NCBI GenBank assembly: GCA_021819205.1
Contig: JAKARV010000019.1
Coordinates: forward strand, 1-45,624
Reading direction: 5' to 3'
Length of the DNA: 45,624 nucleotides
Origin: Actinomycetes bacterium
GTDB taxonomy: Bacteria; Actinomycetota; Acidimicrobiia; Acidimicrobiales; Acidimicrobiaceae
In this document: piece after piece, positions 31,639 through 41,767 of the stretch
Position numbering within the stretch: the stretch's first letter is position 1
Layout of the letters: each line of letters opens with the position of its first letter
Translations under genes and position numbers: made by a program
Notes under the pieces: generated by a model
Databases searched by the model: none
The model's input: the letters and a program-made list of their open reading frames with translations, nothing else
What the model was told of the DNA's origin: nothing

Positions 31639-32235
31639 ATGGCTACCGATATAGAAACCAGAGAGGTCTCGGTTAGCTCGGCTAGCGCTACCGCAAATCC
31701 GGCACCGCTCGGACTCGCCGGCTTCGCCTTGACCACCTTCGTTCTCTCGTGCTTCAACGCCGGATTTATCAACGGCAGCCTCGTGGGAGTCGTCCTCCCA
31801 CTCGCGCTGTTCTACGGGGGGCTGGCCCAGCTGCTGGCGGGGATGTGGGAGTTCAAAAAGGCCAACACATTCGGGGCTACCGCGTTCTCGACATACGGCG
31901 CCTTCTGGATGTCGTTCGCCGGGTACGTCTACTTCATCGCACCCAAGCTTCCTGCCGCGACCGCCTACCAGGCGACCGGTCTTTACCTCCTCGCGTGGAC
32001 CATCATCTCAGTGATCCTCTTCGTGGCGACCTTCGGGCTGAACTCACACCTGAAGACGCTGTTCGGATTCCTTGTGATTACCCTCATCTTCCTGACCGTG
32101 GGGGCTTTTGGCCAGTCGACATCGATGACCGCCGTTGGTGGATATCTGGGTATCGTGACCGCGCTGATAGCCTGGTACGGGGTCCTCGCCCACGTAGCCA
32201 ACTCGACAATGGGACGGACCGTATTCCCGATCTAA
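31639..32235 (+). CDS. satP: Acetate uptake transporter, GPR1/FUN34/YaaH family
   Basis: 198 aa, AAAGGAAA before ATG 31639. The family signature NPAPLGLAGFALTTFVLSCFNAG is near residues 20-42. Six hydrophobic helices follow, with GLAQLLAGMWEFKKANTFGATAFSTYGAFW between helices 2 and 3. SatP-type hexameric channels import acetate/succinate with protons. Pairing with acs makes an acetate scavenging module. Confidence 0.93.
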   Translation: MATDIETREVSVSSASATANPAPLGLAGFALTTFVLSCFNAGFINGSLVGVVLPLALFYGGLAQLLAGMWEFKKANTFGATAFSTYGAFWMSFAGYVYFIAPKLPAATAYQATGLYLLAWTIISVILFVATFGLNSHLKTLFGFLVITLIFLTVGAFGQSTSMTAVGGYLGIVTALIAWYGVLAHVANSTMGRTVFPI

Positions 32236-32250
32236 AATCGATCTAAGTCA

Positions 32251-32288
32251 AAAGAGGGCTTGCCACGCTAAAGTGGCAGGCCCTCTTT
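32251..32288. terminator. Strong hairpin terminator after satP
   Basis: A 16-bp stem (one G-U pair) runs from AAAGAGGGCTTGCCAC to GTGGCAGGCCCTCTTT around GCTAAA. The A/T ends make it usable in both directions, and it sits between convergent satP and hemW. Confidence 0.9.
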
Positions 32289-32301
32289 GCTTGTTTAAAC
32301 G

Positions 32302-33381
32302 CTAACCATTCGGAGAGGGAAGCTGCGCTCCGCTTCCCAGAATGACTCCGTCCGCCGCTAGCCGAGCAAAGATGCCATCGAGCTGCAGTCGCCCATCAAG
32401 CGAGAGGATCGCACGGTCGCCGTCAGCTTCCAGCAGCCCCCACGACCAACGAGGAAGCTCCTTAATTTTGGTCCCTCCGCTAGTCCTCAAGCGCAGATAC
32501 GCGGCCTCCTCGATCAGCTCCGCTTCGTCGAGAATCTCCACGCCCTCCATTGCACTCAACCCACTCAGTATCCGTTGCCGGTAGCGGGGATACGAGTTGA
32601 CGTTCCAGAACCGAGCCGCGCCCTGGCGCGAGTGCGCGGACGGTCCCACTCCCAGGTAGTCACCCCCAGTCCAATAGCCCAGGTTATGGCGGGAAGCAAA
32701 ACCTGGTTTTGCCCAGTTGGATATCTCGTACCAACGATATCCCGCAGCACTGAGGAGCCGTTCGGCGAGCCGATACCTCTCAGCCTGCACCTCCTCGTCA
32801 AGCACCATTCCTCGAAGCGGGGTTCCACTTTCGATGGTGAGGGCATAAACGCTGACGTGCTCCGGCTCAAGGGCGATCGCCCTCTCCAACGTCTCCCCCC
32901 AAGAAGTACTACTTTCGCACGGAGCCCCAAAGATGAGGTCGATGCTCAAGTTCGAGAACCCCACCGATCTCAAGATCGCCCACGCTCGGACCACATCCTC
33001 GGGACGATGGCCCCGCCTGAACCACTCAAGAATGGCGGGATCGAACGATTGCACCCCCAGAGATAGCCGGTTGACACCGGCCGCGACAGCTCCCTTTGCC
33101 CACTCACGGGATACGTCCTCCGGGTTAACCTCCGCGGTAATCTCGGCACCCGGCTCCACTGGGAACAACTTGACGAGTTCTGCTAAATCCCTTATCGGAA
33201 GACTGGAGGGAGTTCCCCCGCCGAAATAGAGCGTGGTGGCCACCCCACTCCACTTAGAGAGCGCAAACTCTTGCCGGATCAGATCAACGTACCCCACGTC
33301 GGGTTTGCCGATGGCAACCGAAAAGTCGCAGTACGAGCAGCGCGACCGGCAGAACGGGACATGAACATAGACCCCTGACAA
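32302..33381 (-). CDS. hemW: Radical SAM heme chaperone HemW (HemN-like)
   Basis: 359 aa. The radical-SAM cluster motif C-R-S-R-C-S-Y-C near residue 10-17 lies directly after VYVHVPFC. FGGGTPSSL, ITAEVNPE, NRLSLGVQSFD and the C-terminal HemN domain (EISNWAKPGFASRHNLGYW) follow. The motif lacks the extra cysteine of true HemN, so HemW, a heme-trafficking protein, is the better call. The TTG at 33381 is the only possible start; it lies 4 bp after the bldD stop. Confidence 0.92.
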   Translation of the reverse strand: MSGVYVHVPFCRSRCSYCDFSVAIGKPDVGYVDLIRQEFALSKWSGVATTLYFGGGTPSSLPIRDLAELVKLFPVEPGAEITAEVNPEDVSREWAKGAVAAGVNRLSLGVQSFDPAILEWFRRGHRPEDVVRAWAILRSVGFSNLSIDLIFGAPCESSTSWGETLERAIALEPEHVSVYALTIESGTPLRGMVLDEEVQAERYRLAERLLSAAGYRWYEISNWAKPGFASRHNLGYWTGGDYLGVGPSAHSRQGAARFWNVNSYPRYRQRILSGLSAMEGVEILDEAELIEEAAYLRLRTSGGTKIKELPRWSWGLLEADGDRAILSLDGRLQLDGIFARLAADGVILGSGAQLPSPNG

Positions 33382-33385
33382 CCGA

Positions 33386-33970
33386 CTAAACGGGGATCCT
33401 CACACCCAACTGATCGAGGTAAGCAATCATCTCATTGAAGGTGAGGCCAAGCACTGCGCCAAGAATCTTGATGTCGTCGGCTCGTACCGTCATCCGTCTT
33501 CCGTTGAAGTCTTGCCTGACCACCTGGATCATGTTCAGGTACCGATAGAGAACGTCGCGATCGGGGCCAGTAAGTTCGCTCAGCTTGGTCAGGTCGATCG
33601 AACACTTCACCGACTCCGGCGGATCTGCGGGCCGCAGTCCGGGATTGCTCTCCAGACTGATGAGATCAATACGGACCGGATCTGGCGAAACCTGGGCCAT
33701 CCGATCCCTGACCGGAAGGTTCGCAAACTCGCGCGTACCGCGATCCTTGGGAAGAAGCTGATCGACGTTGACATGATAGAACTCGGCCAAACGCTGCAGC
33801 CTCGGAACCGAGATCGAACGCTCACCGCGCTCGTATGCTCCGAGCACAGACGCCTTGAACTCCTGATTCGATAGAGCCTCTACCGCTTGAAGAGAATATC
33901 TCTGCTGCTTCCGAACAGAACGCAGCCGTTGCCCTACCTCGTGTGCATAATCCCGTTCCGTCTTGTCCAC
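33386..33970 (-). CDS. bldD: BldD-like regulator with c-di-GMP binding signature
   Basis: 194 aa from the GTG at 33970, with AGGAG 6 nt upstream. The N-terminal XRE-type HTH (LRSVRKQQRYSLQAVEAL, VLGAYERGERSISVPRLQRLAEFY) and the C-terminal domain both match Streptomyces BldD. The c-di-GMP signature R-x-D-x8-R-x-D-D is kept: Arg152, Asp154, then Arg163-Ala-Asp165-Asp166. In Streptomyces, a c-di-GMP tetramer dimerises BldD to repress development genes. A linker of about 50 residues between the domains is longer than usual. It sits between rsmE and hemW. Confidence 0.88.
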   Translation of the reverse strand: MDKTERDYAHEVGQRLRSVRKQQRYSLQAVEALSNQEFKASVLGAYERGERSISVPRLQRLAEFYHVNVDQLLPKDRGTREFANLPVRDRMAQVSPDPVRIDLISLESNPGLRPADPPESVKCSIDLTKLSELTGPDRDVLYRYLNMIQVVRQDFNGRRMTVRADDIKILGAVLGLTFNEMIAYLDQLGVRIPV

Positions 33971-34008
33971 GCTCACTCCTAAATGTATGTACGCAGCGTG
34001 ATAAAACT

Positions 34009-34605
34009 CTAGCAGATAACACTCGGCGAGACAACAATTCCCGCTTCTAGTCCGGCCATAAACGCACCTGCGACCACCGCTGCTGTCTCGACTCGAAAAA
34101 TCAAATTCGAAATTCGATAACAAACAACGCCTTCACCTGCATCTATGCGGCCAGACTCCGGTCCTACGAGCCAAATTTTCCGCTTCAGAGAGGGTGCCTC
34201 CCCTTGCGGATCAAGAATTGCAATCTCCCCACCTCGCGTGGCAACAAACGTTGACGCAGGAACATTGGGCCACAACTTTGGGAGAAAAGGACGCTCGCAC
34301 TGCTGGGATGCCTCGCGCGCAATCCGCTCCAGCCGGCCGATCGCCGCGGTCGATAACGATACCCCGTGCCTGCGGTCGTATTCAGCAAGAAGTAGATAGA
34401 TATCGTCTACTCCGACCTCCGCCAGCTTCTGTACCGCCCACGTTAACCTCTCCTTCGAGGGCATAAACATGGCGATCCCGAATCGGTCCTGCCTCCCCGG
34501 ATATGTCATGACATCACCCAATGCCCGAACTTCGTCGCCGTCGAACGCCACTGGAACAACTTTTCCAGCGCCGTCACCAAGGTAAAACCGCTCCCCATCG
34601 CGCAT
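34009..34605 (-). CDS. rsmE: 16S rRNA (uracil-1498-N3)-methyltransferase RsmE; start unresolved
   Basis: 198 aa from ATG 34605, short against the usual 240 or so. Seen: AVQKLAEVGVDDIYLLLAEYD, REASQQCERPFLPKL, the SAM-knot LVGPESGRIDAGE, and ISNLIFRVETAAVVAG. In-frame sequence upstream of this ATG still looks like RsmE (LSSETLHHLRRVRRM, then RDGERFYLGDGAG, the PUA-like N-terminal domain). But between the dnaJ stop and 34605 there is no ATG, GTG or TTG in frame. CTG 34647 is the best alternative. RsmE commonly follows dnaJ and hrcA. Confidence 0.85.
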   Translation of the reverse strand: MRDGERFYLGDGAGKVVPVAFDGDEVRALGDVMTYPGRQDRFGIAMFMPSKERLTWAVQKLAEVGVDDIYLLLAEYDRRHGVSLSTAAIGRLERIAREASQQCERPFLPKLWPNVPASTFVATRGGEIAILDPQGEAPSLKRKIWLVGPESGRIDAGEGVVCYRISNLIFRVETAAVVAGAFMAGLEAGIVVSPSVIC

Positions 34606-34712
34606 CCGCCTAACTCTACGCAGATGGTGAAGAGTCTCCGACGACAGGGTGAGGCTATCGAAATCCTCAGCAAACGCGAGCGGCCCGAGCCGCCGCGGTC
34701 TGTACTCCGGCC

Positions 34713-36844
<2,132 letters not shown>

Positions 36845-36941
36845 GCCTACTCCCCTAGAGACTTACTCTATTCCCCTACTTCTCCCTGGGAGTACAGTCT
36901 ACCAGCGGTAGCGCTCGCCCGCCCCTAGGGGGCAGACGCCG

Positions 36942-37205
36942 CTACTTGGCAGAGCGAAGAGCGTTTGCCCTGCGCATCAGCCTCGACTTACGCCTAGCAG
37001 CCTGGTTCTTATGGATAACCCCTTTGGCCGCCGCTTTGTCGATCCGCTTGAGCAACAGGCGAATCAGCGCATCGCCCTCCGGCATGCCGACCGCTTCAAG
37101 GGCGCTCTTTGCCCTGGTCTTCAACTCCGACTTAACCGCCTTATTGCGAACGTGTCGACGCTCGTTCTGGCGATTGCGCTTAATCTGACTCTTTATATTC
37201 GCCAC
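36942..37205 (-). CDS. rpsT: 30S ribosomal protein S20
   Basis: 87 aa, start GTG 37205 with GGAG upstream. It is the small basic S20: ANIKSQIKRNRQNERRHVRNKAVKSELKT, then IDKAAAKGVIHKNQAARRKSRL. It binds 16S rRNA early in assembly. It is divergent from lepA, as in many bacteria where rpsT, lepA and holA cluster. Confidence 0.97.
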   Translation of the reverse strand: MANIKSQIKRNRQNERRHVRNKAVKSELKTRAKSALEAVGMPEGDALIRLLLKRIDKAAAKGVIHKNQAARRKSRLMRRANALRSAK

Positions 37206-37310
37206 ACCGTCTCCGTATCTGAAAGACCTTCAAAACCCGCCCGATAAGCTTAGCGTGCCAGAGTCCAAGCAGGACTCGCCAAAATCGAAGTCAAAGATGA
37301 GCAGACACCG

Positions 37311-39101
37311 ATGACAGACCAAGCCGATATCCGCAACCTCTCGATCATTGCCCACATCGACCACGGAAAGTCAACACTCTCCGATCGGATCCTCGAGCTT
37401 ACGAGAGCAGTTGACCCACGCCTCATGCGCGAGCAGTATCTGGACACCATGGATATCGAACGTGAACGTGGGATCACCATCAAAGCGCAAAATGTAAGGG
37501 TGAACTGGAAGGGCCGCATAATCAATCTGATCGATACCCCCGGCCATGTCGACTTCGGCTACGAAGTATCCCGCTCACTTGCAGCTTGCGAGGGAGTAAT
37601 ACTCCTCGTCGACGCCTCTCAGGGTATCGAGGCGCAAACTCTCGCTAACTGCTATCTCGCAATCGAGCACGATCTCGAGATCGTGGCGGCTCTTAACAAA
37701 ATCGACCTTCCCCAGTCCGACCCCGACCGTTACGCCGGAGAGATCGAGCAAATTCTAGGAATACCGGCAGAGACAATCTTGCGTATCTCCGCGAAGACTG
37801 GAGACGGCGTAGCCGCACTTCTCGACGCGGTAATCGAGCGGATCCCGTCGCCCGCTGGAAACCCCGATGCTCCGCTACAGGCCCTCATTTTTGACTCATA
37901 CTACGACCAGTACCGTGGCGTGGTAAGCGCGATCCGAGTCGTAAACGGAGCAATCGGAACCGATGATCGGCTTCGTTTCATGCAGACCGGCAAGACTCAC
38001 CTGGTCGAAGAGATTGGTATTCGCACTCCGGTGCCGGTTCCAGTTCCCCATCTTGGAGCCGGCGAAGTCGGTTATCTCATTGCCAATATCCGCGATGTCG
38101 GCGAAGCTCGATCTGGCGAGACCGTCACCCTCGTGAGCAATCCGGCGCCAACTCCGCTCGATGGATACCAAGATCCAAAACCCATGGTCTTTTGCGGGTT
38201 ATACCCGATAGACGGCGACGAGTTCGAGAGCCTTCGCGACTCCCTGGAGAAACTCAAGCTCAACGATGCCAGCTTTACCTTCGAACCCGAGACCTCCGCG
38301 GCGCTTGGTTTTGGCTTCCGCTGCGGCTTTCTCGGCCTCCTTCACATGGAGATCGTAACCGAGCGCCTTGAGCGCGAGTTCGACCTCGCCTTAATCGCAA
38401 CCGCCCCAAGCGTCAACTACCGGGTATGCACAACGAAGGGAACTGAGATCGAGATCGAAAACCCCTCGGAAATGCCTGCCGCATCCGAGATCGAATGGAT
38501 CGAGGAGCCGATGCTAAAAACCAGTATCATCACGCCGTCTAGTTACATTGGAACGATCATGGAACTCGCCCAAACCCGAAGAGGAGTACTCGGAAAAATG
38601 GAGTACCTGTCTCCGGAACGCGTTGAAATCAATTACCGGATTCCGCTCGCGGAGATCGTAGTCGACTTTTTCGACGCTTTGAAAAGTCGAACCAAAGGAT
38701 ACGCCTCCTTGGACTACGAGGCAGACGGATACCAAACAGCCGACCTGGTAAGGCTGGACATCCTGATCAACCAGGAGCCGGTCGACGCATTCTCCAGCAT
38801 CATTCACCGGGACAAGGCCTACGACCACGGAAAGCGAATGGTGGCAAAGCTTCGGGAGTTGATACCCCGGCAGCTCTTTGACGTGCCGATCCAGGCCGCG
38901 ATCGGAGGTCGAATCATCTCCCGGGAGACGGTGAAGGCGCGACGAAAAGACGTTCTTGCAAAGTGCTACGGCGGCGACATAACCCGAAAGCGCAAGTTGC
39001 TCGAGAAGCAGAAGGAAGGAAAAAAGAGGATGAAATCTATCGGTCGGGTCGAAATTCCCCAAGAAGCTTTCATCTCCGCCCTAAAACTTGGAGACAGCTG
39101 A
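37311..39101 (+). CDS. lepA: Elongation factor 4 (LepA)
   Basis: 596 aa, the standard length. GTPase motifs: [14 protein letters not shown] (G1), RGITIKAQ (G2), DTPGHVDF (G3), NKIDLP (G4), SAKTGDG (G5). The LepA-specific C-terminal domain includes [37 protein letters not shown]. It acts on ribosomes, with roles in back-translocation/initiation. The Shine-Dalgarno site is weak. The 105 bp before it is shared with rpsT. Confidence 0.97.
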   Translation: MTDQADIRNLSIIAHIDHGKSTLSDRILELTRAVDPRLMREQYLDTMDIERERGITIKAQNVRVNWKGRIINLIDTPGHVDFGYEVSRSLAACEGVILLVDASQGIEAQTLANCYLAIEHDLEIVAALNKIDLPQSDPDRYAGEIEQILGIPAETILRISAKTGDGVAALLDAVIERIPSPAGNPDAPLQALIFDSYYDQYRGVVSAIRVVNGAIGTDDRLRFMQTGKTHLVEEIGIRTPVPVPVPHLGAGEVGYLIANIRDVGEARSGETVTLVSNPAPTPLDGYQDPKPMVFCGLYPIDGDEFESLRDSLEKLKLNDASFTFEPETSAALGFGFRCGFLGLLHMEIVTERLEREFDLALIATAPSVNYRVCTTKGTEIEIENPSEMPAASEIEWIEEPMLKTSIITPSSYIGTIMELAQTRRGVLGKMEYLSPERVEINYRIPLAEIVVDFFDALKSRTKGYASLDYEADGYQTADLVRLDILINQEPVDAFSSIIHRDKAYDHGKRMVAKLRELIPRQLFDVPIQAAIGGRIISRETVKARRKDVLAKCYGGDITRKRKLLEKQKEGKKRMKSIGRVEIPQEAFISALKLGDS

Positions 39102-39152
39102 CTTGCGATCACGTTTGCAGTCCAACGGCGCTCTCGTTAGCCTTGCTAGCGG

Positions 39153-40106
39153 TTAACGGCGAATCAATTGCGCCAATCGCGCTACCAAAAGATCGACAAT
39201 AGCTCCCGGCTCGGCCACCGACTCTCCCCGGAGTTCCCTCGCTGCACTCGCAAGCCAGCCCACCATGCGCGAGCAGTCGCCGTAGCCAAGCTTCCGGGAA
39301 ACTTCAAGCTCCTTACGGATGGCGAAGTCAGGAGTTCCTTTGACGCCGGCGTTAACCAGCGCGATCTTCGCCTGCTCCAGTGTGCGAAGACCCGGCGAGT
39401 TCAAAGTGCAGACGTCAAGCGCCCATCGTTCAAGCACCGCCATAACCTGTTGCGGCGCCCGTCCGTTGGCCAGCATCCGCTCCACCGCAGCGACGGCGCC
39501 GTCCACCTTTCCCCGGGCAATCTCGTCGGTAAGCCGCCAGAGCGGGATGTCGCCCGGAGATCCCAAATACGGCTCTACCTCCTCGCATCCGATCACCGTG
39601 CTCTCCGGAAACGCAAGCGCCAGCACCTCGGCCAGCGACGCGGCGCCTCCGAGGTCATCCCCAAGAACCTCGACGACACGCTTCAAACCCGCTCCATCAA
39701 GCGTTACGCCTGCCCTACGCATAGCTGTCTTCACGTACTCGCGCCGGTCACCATCCCTGGTGATCAAGGTCTCCACCACCTCGGCGCCAAGCTCAAGCAG
39801 GGGCTTGGGAACGCTCCGCGACGAGAAGTACAGAATTAGCTGGTTTTCCGACTCAGACTCGGACAGCGACCGCTCCAAAATGGCCACATCCGCCTTGACC
39901 AGGTTGCTCGCACCTTTAACCAAAATAAGTAGAGACGACGCAAACATTGGAGGCTGGTGAACCAGCGGAAGCAGGGACTCCAATCCCTCTGCCGCAAGAT
40001 CGACTATGCGAATCTCCAATCCGTCATCGGCACCAGCCCGACTGTCGGCACCGAGAACCTCCTCGGTCACCGCAGGATCAGAGATAATCCGAGCCGTGAT
40101 CTTCAT
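39153..40106 (-). CDS. holA: DNA polymerase III delta subunit (clamp loader)
   Basis: 317 aa from ATG 40106, which overlaps the last base of the folP2-like stop (TGATG). It is weakly conserved but recognisable: LPLVHQPPMFASSLLILVKGASNL, DLGGAASLAEVLAL, DIPLWRLTDEIARGKVDGAVAAVERMLANGRAPQQVMAVLERW, and a C-terminal helical end (KELEVSRKLGYGDCSRMVGWLASAARELRG). It is the HolA delta fold. Convergent with lepA; genomic closeness to rpsT supports the call. Confidence 0.85.
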   Translation of the reverse strand: MKITARIISDPAVTEEVLGADSRAGADDGLEIRIVDLAAEGLESLLPLVHQPPMFASSLLILVKGASNLVKADVAILERSLSESESENQLILYFSSRSVPKPLLELGAEVVETLITRDGDRREYVKTAMRRAGVTLDGAGLKRVVEVLGDDLGGAASLAEVLALAFPESTVIGCEEVEPYLGSPGDIPLWRLTDEIARGKVDGAVAAVERMLANGRAPQQVMAVLERWALDVCTLNSPGLRTLEQAKIALVNAGVKGTPDFAIRKELEVSRKLGYGDCSRMVGWLASAARELRGESVAEPGAIVDLLVARLAQLIRR

Positions 40107-40969
40107 CAAACTTTGCGTTGCTCAATAGCCGCCAATGCATCGAGCGCCCGCCTCGTACCACCAGCGTCATGAACCCTGAAGATGCTGGCCCCAGCCAGCC
40201 ACCCGTAACAGGCTGCGCCGAGAGAAGCGAAACGCCGATCATCAATGGCAAGGCCGAGCGTCTCTCCAAGAAATCCTTTGTTGGAGGCGGAGATCAGGAC
40301 CGGGTACCCTTCCTCTACCAGCTCCGACGTTCTTCTAAGAAGCTCCAGCGACTGCGCAGTCGTCTTGCCCAGATCGAAGCCGGCATCGACGATAACCGAT
40401 TCCCGCGCTACTCCCTGGGCCTGGGCGTAGGTCGCCCTATCTCGCAAAAATCCAATCACCTCTCCCACCAGGTCACCATAGCGCGGATCCAGGTCGGGAA
40501 TTCGCGGCTTCAACCGGATATGGGTGCATACGACCGCGGCTCCGTAACCGGCAGCCACCGATGCATACTCCGGGTCCATGAGGCCCGAGATATCGTTGCC
40601 GATGTGAGCACCGGCGCGAAGCGCCTCCTTGAGCACGGCTGCCCTCCATGTATCGACGGAGATCGCAACGTCAAAGCGCTCTGCCACGGCTGATACTGCC
40701 GGGACTACCCGTTCAAGCTCCTCTTCAACCGCAACTTCTTCGCCCGGACCCGCCTTGACCCCCCCAATATCGAGGATGTCCGCGCCAGATTGAACCCGCT
40801 CCTCCGCAACCCGAAGGAACGAGTCGAAACTAAAGTAGCTTCCTTTGTCGTAAAAGGAATCCGGTGTCCGGTTGAGGATACCCATCACCAAAGGACGGCT
40901 GATATCAAGAGAACGGCCGGCGGCCAAAAGTCCCTTTGCTGCCTCCGAATCAGTAGAGCCGAGAGGCAA
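40106..40969 (-). CDS. folP2: Dihydropteroate synthase paralogue, FolP2 type
   Basis: About 287 aa if TTG 40969 (GGAGG 4 nt upstream) is used; TTG 40927 (AAGGGA upstream) is also possible, and an ATG at 41056 would extend the frame far into the trx-like gene. TIM-barrel DHPS family: MGILNRTPDSFYDKG, LDIGGVKAGPGEEV, ISVDTWRAAVLKEAL, GNDISGLMDP, DAGFDLGKTTAQSLELL, SNKGFLGETLG. True DHPS has NVTPDSFSDGG and SRKxFLG. The NRTPDSFYD and SNKxFLGETLG variants match mycobacterial FolP2, reported not to have normal DHPS activity. The function is therefore uncertain. Confidence 0.85.
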   Translation of the reverse strand: MPLGSTDSEAAKGLLAAGRSLDISRPLVMGILNRTPDSFYDKGSYFSFDSFLRVAEERVQSGADILDIGGVKAGPGEEVAVEEELERVVPAVSAVAERFDVAISVDTWRAAVLKEALRAGAHIGNDISGLMDPEYASVAAGYGAAVVCTHIRLKPRIPDLDPRYGDLVGEVIGFLRDRATYAQAQGVARESVIVDAGFDLGKTTAQSLELLRRTSELVEEGYPVLISASNKGFLGETLGLAIDDRRFASLGAACYGWLAGASIFRVHDAGGTRRALDALAAIEQRKV

Positions 40970-41666
40970 ACATCCTCCGAAACTGGTTAACGCGGGGGTC
41001 TCCTTCGGGGAAAAGGGTGAGAAGATCGAGGAACTGCCGCCGAGCCTCCTCGTCATCCTTGACCTTGCCCAACAGCGCGGTAAGCTTTCCCTCTAGCTCG
41101 TCGTCCTGAACAGCACCCGCTCCGTCACGCGAGAGGCGGATCCGCGACTTTATCCGGCTCACCTCCTCGGTCTCTGGGTACCGTGCCAGCAGCGCTTCGG
41201 CCTCGTCCAACTCTCCCCTGGCCCAGAGCATCTCGGCCAAGCGAACACCAGCTCTCTCATTCGCTGGCTCAAGTTCAAGCGCCTGCCGCAAGGAGGGTTC
41301 ATTCCCCTCCTCGATCAAGATATCCACCACCGTCTTGGCCGGTGCCAACTTGCCGACGAAGTCCCGTACCGCCTGCTCAGGATACGCTCCCACGAAGCTG
41401 TCGACCACCTTCCCTTCCTTAATTGCAAAGACGGCGGGAATCCCCTGCACCCTAAAGGCTTGGGCAGCGGCCGGGTTATCGTCTACATTGATCTTGGCAA
41501 GGACGACCTTCCCTTCGGTCTCCCCTACCACCTTCTCGATTATCGGGCTGAGACTCCGGCAGGGCCCACACCATGGGGCCCAGAGATCCACGACAACCGG
41601 CTTCTCTTTTGAAAGCTCGATAACGTCCCGTTCGAAGGTTGCATCAGTAACATCCATAGGTATCAT
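40950..41666 (-). CDS. Thioredoxin-domain/TPR protein (CnoX-like)
   Basis: 238 aa. Thioredoxin fold with the active site WAPWCGPCRSLSP near residue 29-41, and INVDDNPAAAQAFRVQGIPAVF with the cis-Pro. It is followed by about 130 residues of helical TPR-like repeats (ALELEPANERAGVRLAEMLWARGELDEAEALLARYP). This thioredoxin-TPR order is that of YbbN/CnoX, a chaperone-redox protein working with GroEL/DnaK; whether this homologue does so is inference. ATG 41666 or 41657 may start it. It overlaps the folP2-like gene. Confidence 0.88.
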   Translation of the reverse strand: MIPMDVTDATFERDVIELSKEKPVVVDLWAPWCGPCRSLSPIIEKVVGETEGKVVLAKINVDDNPAAAQAFRVQGIPAVFAIKEGKVVDSFVGAYPEQAVRDFVGKLAPAKTVVDILIEEGNEPSLRQALELEPANERAGVRLAEMLWARGELDEAEALLARYPETEEVSRIKSRIRLSRDGAGAVQDDELEGKLTALLGKVKDDEEARRQFLDLLTLFPEGDPRVNQFRRMFASRLY

Positions 41667-41767
41667 TCTATTGGCCCATTGTCCGCTGCGTTATTGGCTA
41701 TAGGCAAGCGCGAACGCTTCCTGAAACATTGCCGACGATGGATCGCCACACTCACGTGCGACACGCT

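Noticed and set aside
36845-36941. Possible CIRCE operator before hrcA
   Set aside because: Only loose ACTCCC/GGGAGT-type matches are present; the consensus TTAGCACTC-N9-GAGTGCTAA is not found.
37250-37525. 91-aa minus-strand frame upstream of rpsT
   Set aside because: It is antisense to the conserved G1-G2 region of lepA and would sit in the rpsT/lepA promoter region.
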